64,000 nucleotides of DNA from Gemmatimonadota bacterium (GCA_007121455.1 SKKN01000027.1:38435-102434), one strand, 5' to 3'; counted from the stretch's first letter, positions 25,505-34,307 are shown. Made by a program: numbers and translations. Notes: a model not told the origin generated them from the letters alone.

Positions 25505-26743
25505 TCAGCCCATATGCTGGATGATCGCTTCGCCGAAACCGGAGGTCGAAACCTTGGTCGCTCCTTCCATTTGCCGCTCCAGGTCGTACGTCACCGTCCG
25601 GGCTCCGATCGCCCCTTCGAGCCCCCGGTCCACTGCACGGGCCGCTTCATCCCAACCCATGTGCTCGAGCATCATCACCGCGGAGAGGATCAGGGAGCCC
25701 GGGTTCACTTTGTCCTGACCCGCGTATTTCGGTGCCGTTCCGTGCGTCGCTTCGAAGAGCGCGACCTCGTCGCCCACATTCGCGCCGGGAGCCATCCCGA
25801 GCCCGCCCACCTGGGCGGCGCAGGCGTCGGAAATGTAGTCCCCGTTGAGGTTCGGCGTGGTGATGATCTCGTACTCGTCCGGACGGAGGAGGACCTGCTG
25901 GAACATTGCATCCGCGATCCGGTCCCCGATCACCACCCGTCCACCGGCCTCCTTCCCTGCCCAGATCTCCGACTCCGGAATCGTCTCGTCGGGGAACTGC
26001 TCACGGGCCGCTTCGTAGCCCCAGTCGGCAAAGGCACCCTCGGTGTACTTCATGATGTTGCCTTTGTGGACCAGGGTAACGGACCTCCGGTCGCGATCCA
26101 GCGCGTACCGGATCGAGGCCGCCACGTGACGCTTCGTTCCGAAGGGCGAGATGGGCTTCACGCCGATTCCACTCTTCTCCCGGATGTTCGCACCCATCTC
26201 ATCCACGAGAAAGCGTCGGACTCGCTCTGCCTCCTCCGAGCCGGATTCCCATTCGATTCCGGCGTACACGTCCTCCGTGTTCTCCCTGAAGATCACGACG
26301 TCGAGCCGCTCCGGCTCCTTCATCGGCGATGGCACACCCTTCACCCAGCGACAGGGTCGGATGCAGGAGTAGAGATCCAGAACCTGGCGCAGCGTCACGT
26401 TCAGTGAGCGAATCCCGCCCCCGACCGGCGTGGTAAGCGGGCCCTTGATTCCCACCTTGAACTCCTGAAGCGCCCGGATCGTTTCGTCCGGAAGCCATTC
26501 CCCGGTCTGCTCCCGCGCCTTCTCACCCGCGAGCACTTCCATCCAGGCGATCTCGCGATCCTCTCCGTACGCCCTTTTCACAGCCGCCTCCACGACCCGG
26601 CGAGTCGCGAGCCAGATGTCGGGGCCGATTCCATCTCCTTCGATGAAGGGGATGATGGGTCGATCGGGAACGCGCAGCGCCCCGTCGTCTCGTGCGATCG
26701 GCTCACCTTGCTCGGGGATGCGTGCGTGGACGTAGTCGGGCAT
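25505..26743 (-). CDS. icd: Isocitrate dehydrogenase (NADP-type, E. coli-like)
   Basis: This TCA-cycle enzyme oxidises isocitrate to 2-oxoglutarate. The 412-residue protein has [15 protein letters not shown], the isocitrate/phosphorylation loop [10 protein letters not shown] (the serine regulated by AceK in E. coli), [47 protein letters not shown] and [14 protein letters not shown]. Residues around the cofactor site follow the prokaryotic NADP type. ATG 26743 with GGAGAGC and AGAG in front was chosen over an ATG 37 codons upstream, whose translation is not conserved-looking. It is transcribed away from the iron transporter genes. Confidence 0.95.
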   Translation of the reverse strand: MPDYVHARIPEQGEPIARDDGALRVPDRPIIPFIEGDGIGPDIWLATRRVVEAAVKRAYGEDREIAWMEVLAGEKAREQTGEWLPDETIRALQEFKVGIKGPLTTPVGGGIRSLNVTLRQVLDLYSCIRPCRWVKGVPSPMKEPERLDVVIFRENTEDVYAGIEWESGSEEAERVRRFLVDEMGANIREKSGIGVKPISPFGTKRHVAASIRYALDRDRRSVTLVHKGNIMKYTEGAFADWGYEAAREQFPDETIPESEIWAGKEAGGRVVIGDRIADAMFQQVLLRPDEYEIITTPNLNGDYISDACAAQVGGLGMAPGANVGDEVALFEATHGTAPKYAGQDKVNPGSLILSAVMMLEHMGWDEAARAVDRGLEGAIGARTVTYDLERQMEGATKVSTSGFGEAIIQHMG

Positions 26744-27065
26744 CTCTTGCTCTCCGGGAGCGGGGGGACAACGATGGATGATGATATGGGCGGACACACC
26801 CGGCGCTGAAGATCCGGGAATGAGCCGCGGCCCTTCTTTTGTGAAGAGCGGCAAAACTTAGGAAGATCGGGGCTCCCGGGGCAAGTTCCGGAACCCATAC
26901 CTGCGCCCCTGCCCCGCCGTCCGAGTCACGAAGCCGGCACGAAGTGGACCGCGAGGGACGGCCTTCGGGAGCGATCGCCGAAGCCCATTTCCCGGGGCGC
27001 ACGTTGAGATTAGGTTTCGTTCTCAATTCGAAGACGGGACTGCAACTGCCCTGAGGAATGGTATC
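26744..27065. other. Divergent intergenic region, icd / iron transporter
   Basis: These 322 bases separate the starts of icd (leftward) and the iron-binding lipoprotein gene (rightward). No open frame here looks coding. It contains a Fur-like inverted repeat at 27004-27026 and a ribosome site (GAGGA) just before the rightward start. The icd-proximal half has an A/T-richer patch near 26840-26870 that may hold the icd promoter, but I found no convincing -35/-10 pair. Confidence 0.6.
27004..27026. promoter_or_regulatory. Fur-like inverted repeat TTGAGA-N11-TCTCAA
   Basis: TTGAGA at 27004-27009 and TCTCAA at 27021-27026 form a perfect 6-base dyad 40-62 bases before the start of a ferric-iron transporter operon. 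The TGAGA...TCTCA arms resemble the outer arms of Fur-family boxes. A TAGGTT, identical to the mdh -10, sits between the arms at 27011-27016, so a bound repressor would block it. The regulator itself is not in the window. Confidence 0.45.
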
Positions 27066-28097
27066 ATGAACGGACGGAGAGTCGGGGCGGCCTCGCTCCT
27101 CCTGATCGCGGCGGCGGTCGTCTCCGGGTGCGAAACGGCCAACGGGGACGTCGTGAACGTCTACAGCCACCGACATTACGCTACGGACCAGGAGCTCTTC
27201 GATCGTTTTACGGAAGAGACGGGCATCCGCGTCCGCGTCGTGAGCGCATCCGCCGACGAACTCATCACCCGCCTCGAGCGGGAGGGAGCGAACTCTCCGG
27301 CCGACCTCCTGATCACGGTGGACGCGGGGCGGCTGCACCGCGCCAAGGAGCGTGGACTCCTCCAGCCGACCCGGAGCCCCGGCCTCGAAGACCACGTGCC
27401 CCCGCACCTTCGGGACCCGGAAGGATATTGGTATGGACTCACGATCCGTGCTCGCATCATCGCATATTCCCGCGAGCGCGTCTCACTCGAGGAACTCAGC
27501 ACCTACGAGGACCTGGCGAACCCGCACTGGCAAGGCCGAGTCCTCGTGCGCTCTTCGGAGAACATCTACAACGTCTCGCACCTTGCGTCGCTGATCGCCG
27601 CTCTCGGACCCGAGGCGGCGGAGGAGTGGGCTGAAGGGATGGTTGGGAATCTGGCGCGCCCACCTCAGGGGAATGACACGGACCAGATCCGCGACGTCGG
27701 CGCGGGGGTCGGGGACGTCGCCCTCGTGAACAGCTATTACGTGGGACGCCTGATGAATGCGCAGGACGAGGCCTCGCGGCAATTGGCACAGAACGTAGGG
27801 CTGTTCTTTCCCAACCAGAACGGGCGTGGGACCCATGTGAACGTGAGCGGCGCGGGGGTGACGGCTCATGCTCCCCACCCGGAGAATGCGCTGCGGCTTC
27901 TCGAGTTCCTGACCTCCGAGGAGGCCCAGCGCGCCTTCTCGGAAGCAAACTACGAGTATCCGGTGCGGGAAGGAGTCGCCTGGTCCGGACCCCTTGCGGA
28001 GTGGGGCGCCTATCAGGCGGACACCCTCGACCTCGCCCGGCTCGGAGAGCTCAACAACGAGGCCGTACGGATCTTCGATCGAGCCGGATGGCGGTAG
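27066..28097 (+). CDS. Ferric-iron ABC transporter substrate-binding lipoprotein
   Basis: This is an FbpA/IdiA-like binding protein for Fe3+. The 343 residues start with a lipoprotein signal (SLLLIAAAVVSGCE, lipid Cys at about 22). They follow the family: NVYSHRHYATDQELFDRF near the start, LLITVDAGRLHRAKERG, LVRSSENIYN and the iron-ligand tyrosine pair in LVNSYYVGRL. The last codons overlap the permease start by 10 bases. A Fur-like box lies upstream, consistent with iron repression. No ATPase gene follows, so an unlinked FbpC is presumably recruited. Confidence 0.9.
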   Translation: MNGRRVGAASLLLIAAAVVSGCETANGDVVNVYSHRHYATDQELFDRFTEETGIRVRVVSASADELITRLEREGANSPADLLITVDAGRLHRAKERGLLQPTRSPGLEDHVPPHLRDPEGYWYGLTIRARIIAYSRERVSLEELSTYEDLANPHWQGRVLVRSSENIYNVSHLASLIAALGPEAAEEWAEGMVGNLARPPQGNDTDQIRDVGAGVGDVALVNSYYVGRLMNAQDEASRQLAQNVGLFFPNQNGRGTHVNVSGAGVTAHAPHPENALRLLEFLTSEEAQRAFSEANYEYPVREGVAWSGPLAEWGAYQADTLDLARLGELNNEAVRIFDRAGWR

Positions 28098-29776
28098 CTC
28101 GCGGTCTCGCCGGCAGATTGGGCGCGGGGATCCGCTCGATCCCGGAACTCCGGTTCGCTCTCACATCCTGGACCCTCGCCACGGCGGTCGCGGTCTTTCT
28201 GGTCCTCCTCCCCCTCGTCGCGATCTTCATCGGGCTCTTCGGGGAACCGAGCGACACCTGGCGTCACCTCGCCTCCACCGTCCTCCGCGACTATGTCGTG
28301 AACTCCATCGTCCTCATCATGGGCGTTGGAGGGCTCACGCTCCTTTTCGGCATCTCCTCCGCATGGCTCGTGACCGCGTGCGAATTTCCTCTGCGGCGGA
28401 CCTTCGAGTGGGCGCTCGTCCTCCCGCTCGCGATCCCCACGTACATCATCGCCTACACGTACGCTGAGCTCTTCGCGCACACGGGTCCCATCCAGGCCCT
28501 TCTCCACCTCGTGCTGGATCCGGCCGCGACGATCCATCTCCGGACGGGACTCATGTCCCTGTGGGGCGTAACCGTCATGATGGCGCTGGTTCTCTACCCG
28601 TACGTGTACCTCATCACGCGCGCCTCCTTTCTGAAGCAGACAGGAGGCGTCCTCGAGACGGCCCGGATCCTCGGAAAGTCGCCGTGGGCCTCCTTCTTCC
28701 AGGTGGCCCTTCCAATGGCAAGACCGGGGGTGGTGGCCGGTGTCACCCTCGTGCTCATGGAAGTGTTGAACGAGTACGGGGCCGTGCAGTACTTCGGTGT
28801 GCCCACCTTCACGACGGGGATCTTCAGAGCCTGGTTCTCCCTGGGTGATGCGGACGCGGCGATCCGACTCTCCGGCTGCCTCCTCGTCTTCGTCTTTGCG
28901 CTGATCGTTCTCGAGCGAGCGCAACGCGGGCGGGCGCGCTTCGACGAGGGGCGAGGCGGAAGACCCCCACCTTCCCGATTCGAACTGCGGGGATGGAAAG
29001 CTGCGGGTGCACTGGCCGCCTGCGGCCTGCCGGTGCTCCTCGGATTCCTGCTTCCCGTCTTCCAACTCCTGGCGTGGGCCGGCACCACCGCGCCGGATTT
29101 TCTCGACCGCGCCTTCCTCGTCCTCGCCCTCAACTCCTTCGGGCTCGCCCTGGCCGCCGCGGCAAGCGCGGTCGGCGTCGCCCTTCTCATCGTGTATACG
29201 GTGCGCCTGCACCCCACCCCGCTCCACCGCCTCGCAGAGCGCGTCTCCGTCCTCGGATATTCGATCCCCGGAGCGGTGATCGCAGTCGGCATCCTCATTC
29301 CGTTCATCCAGGTCGACCGGTGGATCGATGGACTTGCCGGACGCATGCTGGGGATCTCGACCGGCCTCCTGCTGACCGGAACCCTGGTCGCGCTCCTCTA
29401 TGCCTATGTGGTTCGGTTCCTCGCCGTGGCCCTGAATCCGGTAGAATCCGGCTTCAAGCGCCTCTGCGGAAACCTCGACGAGATGTCCCGATCCCTTGGA
29501 GCCTCGCCCACACGCACCCTGTGGAGGGTGAACCTCCCCCTTCTCCGCGGCACGCTCCTGAGCGCAGGGCTGCTCGTGTTCGTCGATGTCCTCAAGGAGC
29601 TCCCGCTGACACTCATCCTCCGGCCCTTCGACTTCGACACGCTGGCAACGAAAGCATTCCAACTCGCCTCGGACGAGATGGTCGCCCAGTCGGCGCACCC
29701 GGCTCTCCTCATCATCCTGGCAGGAACGTTTCCGGTCATCACCCTGAGTCGTCTCATCGCTCGGAACCGCTCCTGA
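28088..29776 (+). CDS. Ferric-iron ABC transporter permease (two fused domains)
   Basis: This FbpB-like inner-membrane permease has 562 residues and about 12 membrane segments. Each half carries a cytoplasmic EAA loop that docks the ATPase: ETARILGKSPWASFFQVALP in the first and EMSRSLGASPTRTLWRVNLP in the second, so two permease domains are fused as in the iron family. A basic loop of about 30 residues (RAQRGRARFDEGRGG) joins the halves. The start at ATG 28088 overlaps the binding-protein gene. The absence of an adjacent ATP-binding gene is the odd point. Confidence 0.9.
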   Translation: MAVARGLAGRLGAGIRSIPELRFALTSWTLATAVAVFLVLLPLVAIFIGLFGEPSDTWRHLASTVLRDYVVNSIVLIMGVGGLTLLFGISSAWLVTACEFPLRRTFEWALVLPLAIPTYIIAYTYAELFAHTGPIQALLHLVLDPAATIHLRTGLMSLWGVTVMMALVLYPYVYLITRASFLKQTGGVLETARILGKSPWASFFQVALPMARPGVVAGVTLVLMEVLNEYGAVQYFGVPTFTTGIFRAWFSLGDADAAIRLSGCLLVFVFALIVLERAQRGRARFDEGRGGRPPPSRFELRGWKAAGALAACGLPVLLGFLLPVFQLLAWAGTTAPDFLDRAFLVLALNSFGLALAAAASAVGVALLIVYTVRLHPTPLHRLAERVSVLGYSIPGAVIAVGILIPFIQVDRWIDGLAGRMLGISTGLLLTGTLVALLYAYVVRFLAVALNPVESGFKRLCGNLDEMSRSLGASPTRTLWRVNLPLLRGTLLSAGLLVFVDVLKELPLTLILRPFDFDTLATKAFQLASDEMVAQSAHPALLIILAGTFPVITLSRLIARNRS

Positions 29777-29907
29777 CCGGATGGAGCCCGATCTCGGGGC
29801 TGAATGGGGATCTTGACCCAGAACGTGGGGTGAGGAATAGTGAGGAACGGCAGATCGCCCCGTGGCCACCGGGAGACCCGCGGGTTCACGCACAATCGGA
29901 GAGAAGG

Positions 29908-30303
29908 ATGGGAACTCGCATACTGGCTGTTCTGGCCGCCTGCCTCTTTCTTCCCTTCCTCGGGGCGTGCGCGGCCGGGGCGGGAGGCTCGACCAGCGTC
30001 TCTCCGAACCTGATCACGAGAGAGATGATCAACGAAAGTTACGAAGACAACGCCTTTGACATCGTCCGACGACACCGTTCGCGCTGGCTCCAGAGACCGG
30101 GCCCCTCCCGCCTCGATGGAAGCGGCTCGGCGGAGATCCAGGTCTACCTGGACGGGACCCACTACGGAGGCCTACGAAGTCTCCAGAACATCGCAGCGAA
30201 CTCGATCGACGAGATCCGGTACATGAGCGCCTCGGATGCGACGACCCGGTACGGAACCGGGCACGCTGCGGGAGCGATCGTCATCGCGACGAGGCGAAAT
30301 TGA
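29908..30303 (+). CDS. Small lipoprotein with TonB-plug-like C-terminus
   Basis: The 131-residue product has a lipoprotein signal with LFLPFLGACAAG and a short central helix. Its C-terminal stretch resembles part of a receptor plug: VYLDGTHYGGLRSLQNIAAN, then IDEIRYMSASDATTRYG and GAIVIATRRN. There is no barrel. Similar orphan plug-like lipoproteins are, to my knowledge, common in Gemmatimonadota, with no known role. AGAAGGATG gives a tight ribosome site. The next gene starts with TTG overlapping this stop, so the two are translationally coupled. Confidence 0.7.
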   Translation: MGTRILAVLAACLFLPFLGACAAGAGGSTSVSPNLITREMINESYEDNAFDIVRRHRSRWLQRPGPSRLDGSGSAEIQVYLDGTHYGGLRSLQNIAANSIDEIRYMSASDATTRYGTGHAAGAIVIATRRN

Positions 30304-31454
30304 CCCCGCCCTCGGAGAACGCGAGGCTCCCCGTGATCCAACTCGATCAGGTCGTGCTCCGTGAGATCCACCTTCCCCTCCGGGAGCCCTTTCGGATCTC
30401 GTCCGGAAGCGTGCTCCACAGGAGAATCCTCCTGCTGGAGCTTCAGGACCGCTCCGGCGCCATCGGCTGGTCGGAGTGCGTCGCGCCGGAGCGCCCGAAT
30501 TACAGCCCCGAGACGATCGATACGGCCTGGCTCATGCTTCGGGACTGGGTCCTTCCCCTCGCCCTGGGGACGCGGATCGAAGACCCGGCTCGGGTTCACA
30601 CCCTCTTCGAAGGTCCGGTGCGAGGCCACCCGATGGCGAAAGCCGCTGTGGAGATGGGGATCTGGGAGCTTGCGGCCCGCCAGGCAGGGATATCCCTCTC
30701 GCGCCTCCTGGGCGGCACCCGAGACCGGGTGGACGTGGGCATCTCCCTCGGAATCCAGGAGTCACCGGAAGCGCTGATCGAGCGAGCGCAAACGGCTCTC
30801 GCAAGGGGATACCGAAAGATCAAGCTCAAGGTCGGCCCGGGCGAAGACTACGAGTACGTGGCCGGAGTTCGTGACGCCCTCGGTCCGGACGCCCCGCTCA
30901 TGGTGGACGCGAATTCTGCCTACACGCTGGCCGATGCCGACGGCCTCGCTCGACTCGACGAGCTCGACCTCATGATGATCGAGCAGCCCCTCGACAGGAC
31001 CGACCTGGTCCGGCACGCTCGACTTCAGGCCCGCCTCCGAACGCCGATCTGTCTGGACGAGTCCATCGACTGTGTGGATCGGGCGGAGGACATGCTGGAG
31101 CTCGGGAGCGGGCGGATCGTGAATGTGAAGCCGGGTCGAGTGGGCGGGTTCGCGCCCGCGCTCGCGATCCATGACCTCTGCGAACGCGCGGGCATTCCGG
31201 TCTGGTGCGGCGGGATGCTGGAGAGCGGGATCGGACGAGCACACAACGTCGCGTTGGCCTCTCTCGGCAACTTCCAACTTCCAGGGGACCTCTCTCCGAG
31301 CGATCGGTACTGGAAACGGGACATCGTGGAACCGGAATGGACCATGGATGCCGAAGGCCGCGTACAGGTGCCTTTGGACCGTCCCGGCATGGGGGTCGAA
31401 GTGGACCGGGCCCGGATCGAGGAGCTGATGGTCCGGGAGGAGGTCGTCCGGTAG
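30300..31454 (+). CDS. menC: o-Succinylbenzoate synthase / N-acylamino acid racemase family
   Basis: This enolase-superfamily enzyme is most likely MenC, which makes o-succinylbenzoate for menaquinone; the same subfamily includes N-succinylamino acid racemases, so promiscuity is possible. The 384 residues show the KxK acid/base motif in YRKIKLKVG, metal ligands in PLMVDANSAY, MMIEQPL and CLDESI, and the opposing lysine in VNVKPGRVGG. The start is TTG 30300, overlapping the previous stop, with GAGG 6 bases before. No other men genes are nearby. Confidence 0.85.
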   Translation: MTPPSENARLPVIQLDQVVLREIHLPLREPFRISSGSVLHRRILLLELQDRSGAIGWSECVAPERPNYSPETIDTAWLMLRDWVLPLALGTRIEDPARVHTLFEGPVRGHPMAKAAVEMGIWELAARQAGISLSRLLGGTRDRVDVGISLGIQESPEALIERAQTALARGYRKIKLKVGPGEDYEYVAGVRDALGPDAPLMVDANSAYTLADADGLARLDELDLMMIEQPLDRTDLVRHARLQARLRTPICLDESIDCVDRAEDMLELGSGRIVNVKPGRVGGFAPALAIHDLCERAGIPVWCGGMLESGIGRAHNVALASLGNFQLPGDLSPSDRYWKRDIVEPEWTMDAEGRVQVPLDRPGMGVEVDRARIEELMVREEVVR

Positions 31455-31463
31455 GCGTCCGGA

Positions 31464-31988
31464 TCAGCCAACGAGGGCCGCAGGTGCGAGCAGAATGGCC
31501 ATGATGAAGACCATGACGAACCACCCGAGCACTGCCGTGAGGATCGCCTTCCCCGTGGAGAAGTCCAAAGCTTCCCGGATGGCCACGATCCCGGCGAGCA
31601 GGATCCAGACCGCGACGAAGAAGCGGATGAGGAACCCGCCGGGAAGAGCCGCGAAGACGTAGAGCACGCCAGGTGCTTGTGCGAACCCGATGGTGCGGAG
31701 GAGCTCCCCCCAGGTGGCCGTTCCTCCGAGGAGCTTGTCTCCGATCACGTACGTGACGGCGGACCAGACGAACCAGCCGAAGAAGGCGGAGATCAATCCA
31801 CCTATGATACCGCCCGCGCCGGCTCCCGCTCCGCCGACGGCGGACGCAACCGCCACCATCGCCACGACCGCCGCGGCCTGACCCGTAGCTCCCCGGTCGT
31901 GCTCGACCTCGTCATAGGTGGCCACATCCAACTTCGCCGCACCGATCATGCGCGGAATGAGCGCGCCCCTCGTGGTTTCATCGTACAT
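31464..31988 (-). CDS. Yip1-like multi-spanning membrane protein
   Basis: This integral membrane protein of 174 residues begins MYDETTRGALIPRMIGAAKLD and has about five hydrophobic segments, including GGIIGGLISAFFGWFVW, VLYVFAALPGGFLIRFF and a C-terminal WFVMVFIMAILLAPAALVG. The ALIPRMIGAAKL lead and the GFAQAPGVLY turn (aqueous Ala-Pro between helices) match the Yip1 domain of bacterial proteins, whose function is unknown. ATG 31988 has GGAGGGAGAG upstream. It converges on menC with only 9 bases between stops and diverges from imuB. Confidence 0.7.
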   Translation of the reverse strand: MYDETTRGALIPRMIGAAKLDVATYDEVEHDRGATGQAAAVVAMVAVASAVGGAGAGAGGIIGGLISAFFGWFVWSAVTYVIGDKLLGGTATWGELLRTIGFAQAPGVLYVFAALPGGFLIRFFVAVWILLAGIVAIREALDFSTGKAILTAVLGWFVMVFIMAILLAPAALVG

Positions 31989-32070
31989 CTCGGTCTCTCT
32001 CCCTCCAAAGTTCCAGGAACCCACTCGATCGTGGGGCCTTCCAGGGAGCGGGACAAGGTTCTTCTTCCCC

Positions 32071-32104
32071 TTGCCCCGCGCTCGTGATTCGGGGTATCTT
32101 CGGT
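32071..32104 (+). promoter_or_regulatory. Promoter with TTCGG-N6-TTCGGT box before imuB
   Basis: A direct repeat TTCGG (32088-32092) and TTCGGT (32099-32104) is spaced 11 bases start to start. The TATCTT inside it (32095-32100) can be a -10 paired with TTGCCC (32071-32076) across 18 bases. Transcription would then begin at about the GTG start codon at 32109. The same box, identical at 14 of 17 positions, precedes dnaE2. It is a candidate damage-response operator or promoter; no LexA gene is in the window to compare. Confidence 0.5.
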
Positions 32105-32108
32105 TTCG

Positions 32109-33407
32109 GTGGATGTTCGCCCCCTCGAGATGGAATCCATGGCCGATCGGGACACTTCTGGAAGCACGAGGGCTCTCTGCCTCTGGCTTCCCACCTTCGA
32201 ACTTCGACTCGAGCTCGTGCGCTCCCCTGAACTCGACGATACCTCCGTCGCCCTCCTGAAGCCGGGAGGAACGGGGCTACGGGAGATCGACCAGGTCTCG
32301 GAACGAGCATGGGAGGCTGGAGTCCGGCCGGGAATGGCCGTCTCCGAAGGGGTGGGCCTCTGTACATCTCTCACCCTTCTGGAGCCGGATCCCGCCCACT
32401 ACGACACGGCCATGGAAGCCGTGGTCGAAGCTCTGGAGGGAGTGAGCCCCATCCTCCAACCTGTTGCGCGAGGACGGATCTTCGTGGGCATGGACGGCCT
32501 GGATCGTCTGTGCGGCCCCCCCGCGACCCAGGTGGAACGAGCCCTGCGCGTCCTCCTCGAAGTGCTCCCTCGTCCTCTCGTAGCGGCTACACGCTCCGGA
32601 TGGGCACCTGGTCGCTTCGGAGCCTGGGTAGCCGCAGTAGCCGCGCGGCCGGGAAGACCGGTGATCGTCTCCGGGGAAGCGCTTTCCTCTTTTCTGGCGA
32701 GCCGCCCCGTCTCTTCGCTTCCCATCGATTCCTCATCGGTGGAACGACTCGAACGTCTGGATCTTCATACGCTGGGAGAAGTCGTACGGATTCCCGAGGC
32801 CGCGCTCATCCGTCAATTCGGACCGGAAGGCCGCAGGATCCGTGCGTGGGCGACCGGGCAGCACATCGACCCCGTTCGTCCCGTGCATCGTCCTCGTCCG
32901 ATTCGGGTCTCTCTCGATTTTCCCTCGCCCGTCGGGATGGCCGACACCCTTCACGGAGCCCTCGAACGCCTCGTGGAGCGTGTGCTCAGTCGACCCGCCC
33001 GCCGGGGACGAAGCCTCCGTGGACTTCGCATCCGAGCATGGTTGGAAGGAGGGGGATCGTGGAGGGAAGAGGTCGTTCTCCGGGAGCCCACGACCCGAAG
33101 GGAAGCGGTGCTCTTCTCCCTCCGTTCGAAGCTCGACCTCTCTCCACCCCCGAGGGCGGTGGAGAGCCTCGGCCTGGAAGTATTCGAGTTCGGTCCTTCC
33201 ACCTCCCAACCGAGCCTCTTCGACCGACAGGAAGAGGAAGTCCGCAGAGGGTGTCCGATCTCCGAAGAGGTCTCCCCTTCCCTACGGGAAGCCGTCCGGG
33301 AACTCAAGCTGAAGCTCGGCCACTCTCCTCTCTACCGGGTCGTGGAGTTGGATCCGTGGTCCCGGATCCCGGAGCGACGACACGCTCTTCTGGGGTTCGA
33401 TCCATGA
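32109..33407 (+). CDS. imuB: ImuB-like inactive Y-family polymerase
   Basis: ImuB is the hub of the ImuA-ImuB-DnaE2 mutasome and links the polymerase to the sliding clamp. The 432-residue protein has the Y-family layout but lacks the catalytic carboxylates: the N-terminal strand reads LCLWLPTFELRLEL where active enzymes have an Asp, and the second motif reads FVGMDGLDRLCG. The helix-hairpin-helix region is LERLDLHTLGEVVRIPE. A clamp-binding motif QPSLF begins at residue 367. The GTG at 32109 may be leaderless; ATG 32130 or 32139 are alternatives. No imuA is adjacent. It overlaps the next gene by ATGA. Confidence 0.87.
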   Translation: MDVRPLEMESMADRDTSGSTRALCLWLPTFELRLELVRSPELDDTSVALLKPGGTGLREIDQVSERAWEAGVRPGMAVSEGVGLCTSLTLLEPDPAHYDTAMEAVVEALEGVSPILQPVARGRIFVGMDGLDRLCGPPATQVERALRVLLEVLPRPLVAATRSGWAPGRFGAWVAAVAARPGRPVIVSGEALSSFLASRPVSSLPIDSSSVERLERLDLHTLGEVVRIPEAALIRQFGPEGRRIRAWATGQHIDPVRPVHRPRPIRVSLDFPSPVGMADTLHGALERLVERVLSRPARRGRSLRGLRIRAWLEGGGSWREEVVLREPTTRREAVLFSLRSKLDLSPPPRAVESLGLEVFEFGPSTSQPSLFDRQEEEVRRGCPISEEVSPSLREAVRELKLKLGHSPLYRVVELDPWSRIPERRHALLGFDP

Positions 33408-33688
33408 GGAAGGAGAAGAGACGTCGGGTACGTCGCCTCCTGCGCCCTTTGGGTGCACCCACCCCTCTTCAGGTATGGACAAACGGGAGGGGAAAGCCCG
33501 CCACTGTGCTCCAGGGAAGCAGAAAACTTCAGGTCGTGTCCATTCGTTCGATGTGGCGGATCGATGACGAGTGGTGGCGGATCCCCATTTCCCGCTGGTA
33601 CTTCGATCTCATCCTGGAAGATGGCCGACTCCTCACGGTATACCGGGACCTGAGAGAGAGGCGGTGGTACGTTCAGCCGGGAGGCTGA
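33404..33688 (+). CDS. DUF6504-like small protein coupled to imuB
   Basis: This 94-residue basic protein starts at ATG 33404, overlapping the imuB stop as ATGA. It begins with a very basic stretch (RKEKRRRVRRLLRP), then WTNGRGKPATVLQG, and ends with a Trp/Tyr-rich part: WRIDDEWWR, RWYFDLILEDGRLLTVYRD and RRWYVQPGG. The pattern resembles DUF6504 proteins, which I recall being encoded next to ImuB/DnaE2 in Actinobacteria. The function is unknown. Strict coupling to imuB suggests a role in the mutasome. Confidence 0.65.
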   Translation: MRKEKRRRVRRLLRPLGAPTPLQVWTNGRGKPATVLQGSRKLQVVSIRSMWRIDDEWWRIPISRWYFDLILEDGRLLTVYRDLRERRWYVQPGG

Positions 33689-33814
33689 CGGCGAACCCAT
33701 CTGGGAGCTCCGGGTATTCGGCGGGGATCTTCAGGCCATCGCCCGTGCATACCAGATCCAGATCCTCGAATGCTTTCCGGAGCCAGAGCGCAGTCGAACC
33801 GGACGGAGGACCAC

Positions 33815-34288
33815 ATGCGTATCGGCGTGATCTCGGACACTCATGGTCTGCTCCGCCCGGACGTCTTCACCGTCTTCGCCGGAGTGGAGCAGATTCTTCA
33901 TGCCGGAGATGTGGGACCTCCGGACCTCCTCATCGAGCTGGGAGCACTCGCCCCCGTCACGGCGGTCTACGGGAACACGGACGGACTCGCACTACGGAAC
34001 CGCCTCCCCGATACAGTCTCCCTGGAATTGGACGGCGTGCGGGTCGTCCTCCTCCACGGGGACCAGTTCGGATCGCCCACTCCCGAAGGCCTGGCCGCAG
34101 CACACCCGGCCGCCGACCTTGTGGTCTACGGCCATACACACCGACCCCTCCTGCAGCAGGTGGAGTCGGTGACCGTGTTGAACCCGGGAAGCGCGGGGCC
34201 TCGTCGTTTCAAAATTCCGCCCACGGTGGCCCTCCTCGAAGTCCAGGAGGGCCGGCTCACCTCTCGAATGGTCGAACTCGAAGAATGA
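33815..34288 (+). CDS. YfcE/MJ0936-family metallophosphoesterase
   Basis: This small two-metal phosphodiesterase has 157 residues. The metal ligands appear in the standard order: Asp and His in IGVISDTHGLL, Asp in ILHAGDVG, Asn in VYGNTDGL, His in VLLHGDQFG, and the His pair in VVYGHTHRPLLQ. NPGSAGPRRF closes the site. The physiological substrate of this family is not settled. GGAGG lies 6 bases before the ATG. It is 127 bases from the DUF6504 gene and 20 bases from the following peptidase gene. Confidence 0.9.
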   Translation: MRIGVISDTHGLLRPDVFTVFAGVEQILHAGDVGPPDLLIELGALAPVTAVYGNTDGLALRNRLPDTVSLELDGVRVVLLHGDQFGSPTPEGLAAAHPAADLVVYGHTHRPLLQQVESVTVLNPGSAGPRRFKIPPTVALLEVQEGRLTSRMVELEE

Positions 34289-34307
34289 CCCGAATCCGGA
34301 GATCAAG

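Noticed and set aside
28013..29893. 626-codon minus-strand frame
   Set aside because: Antisense to the iron permease; highly charged with no hydrophobic or catalytic pattern.
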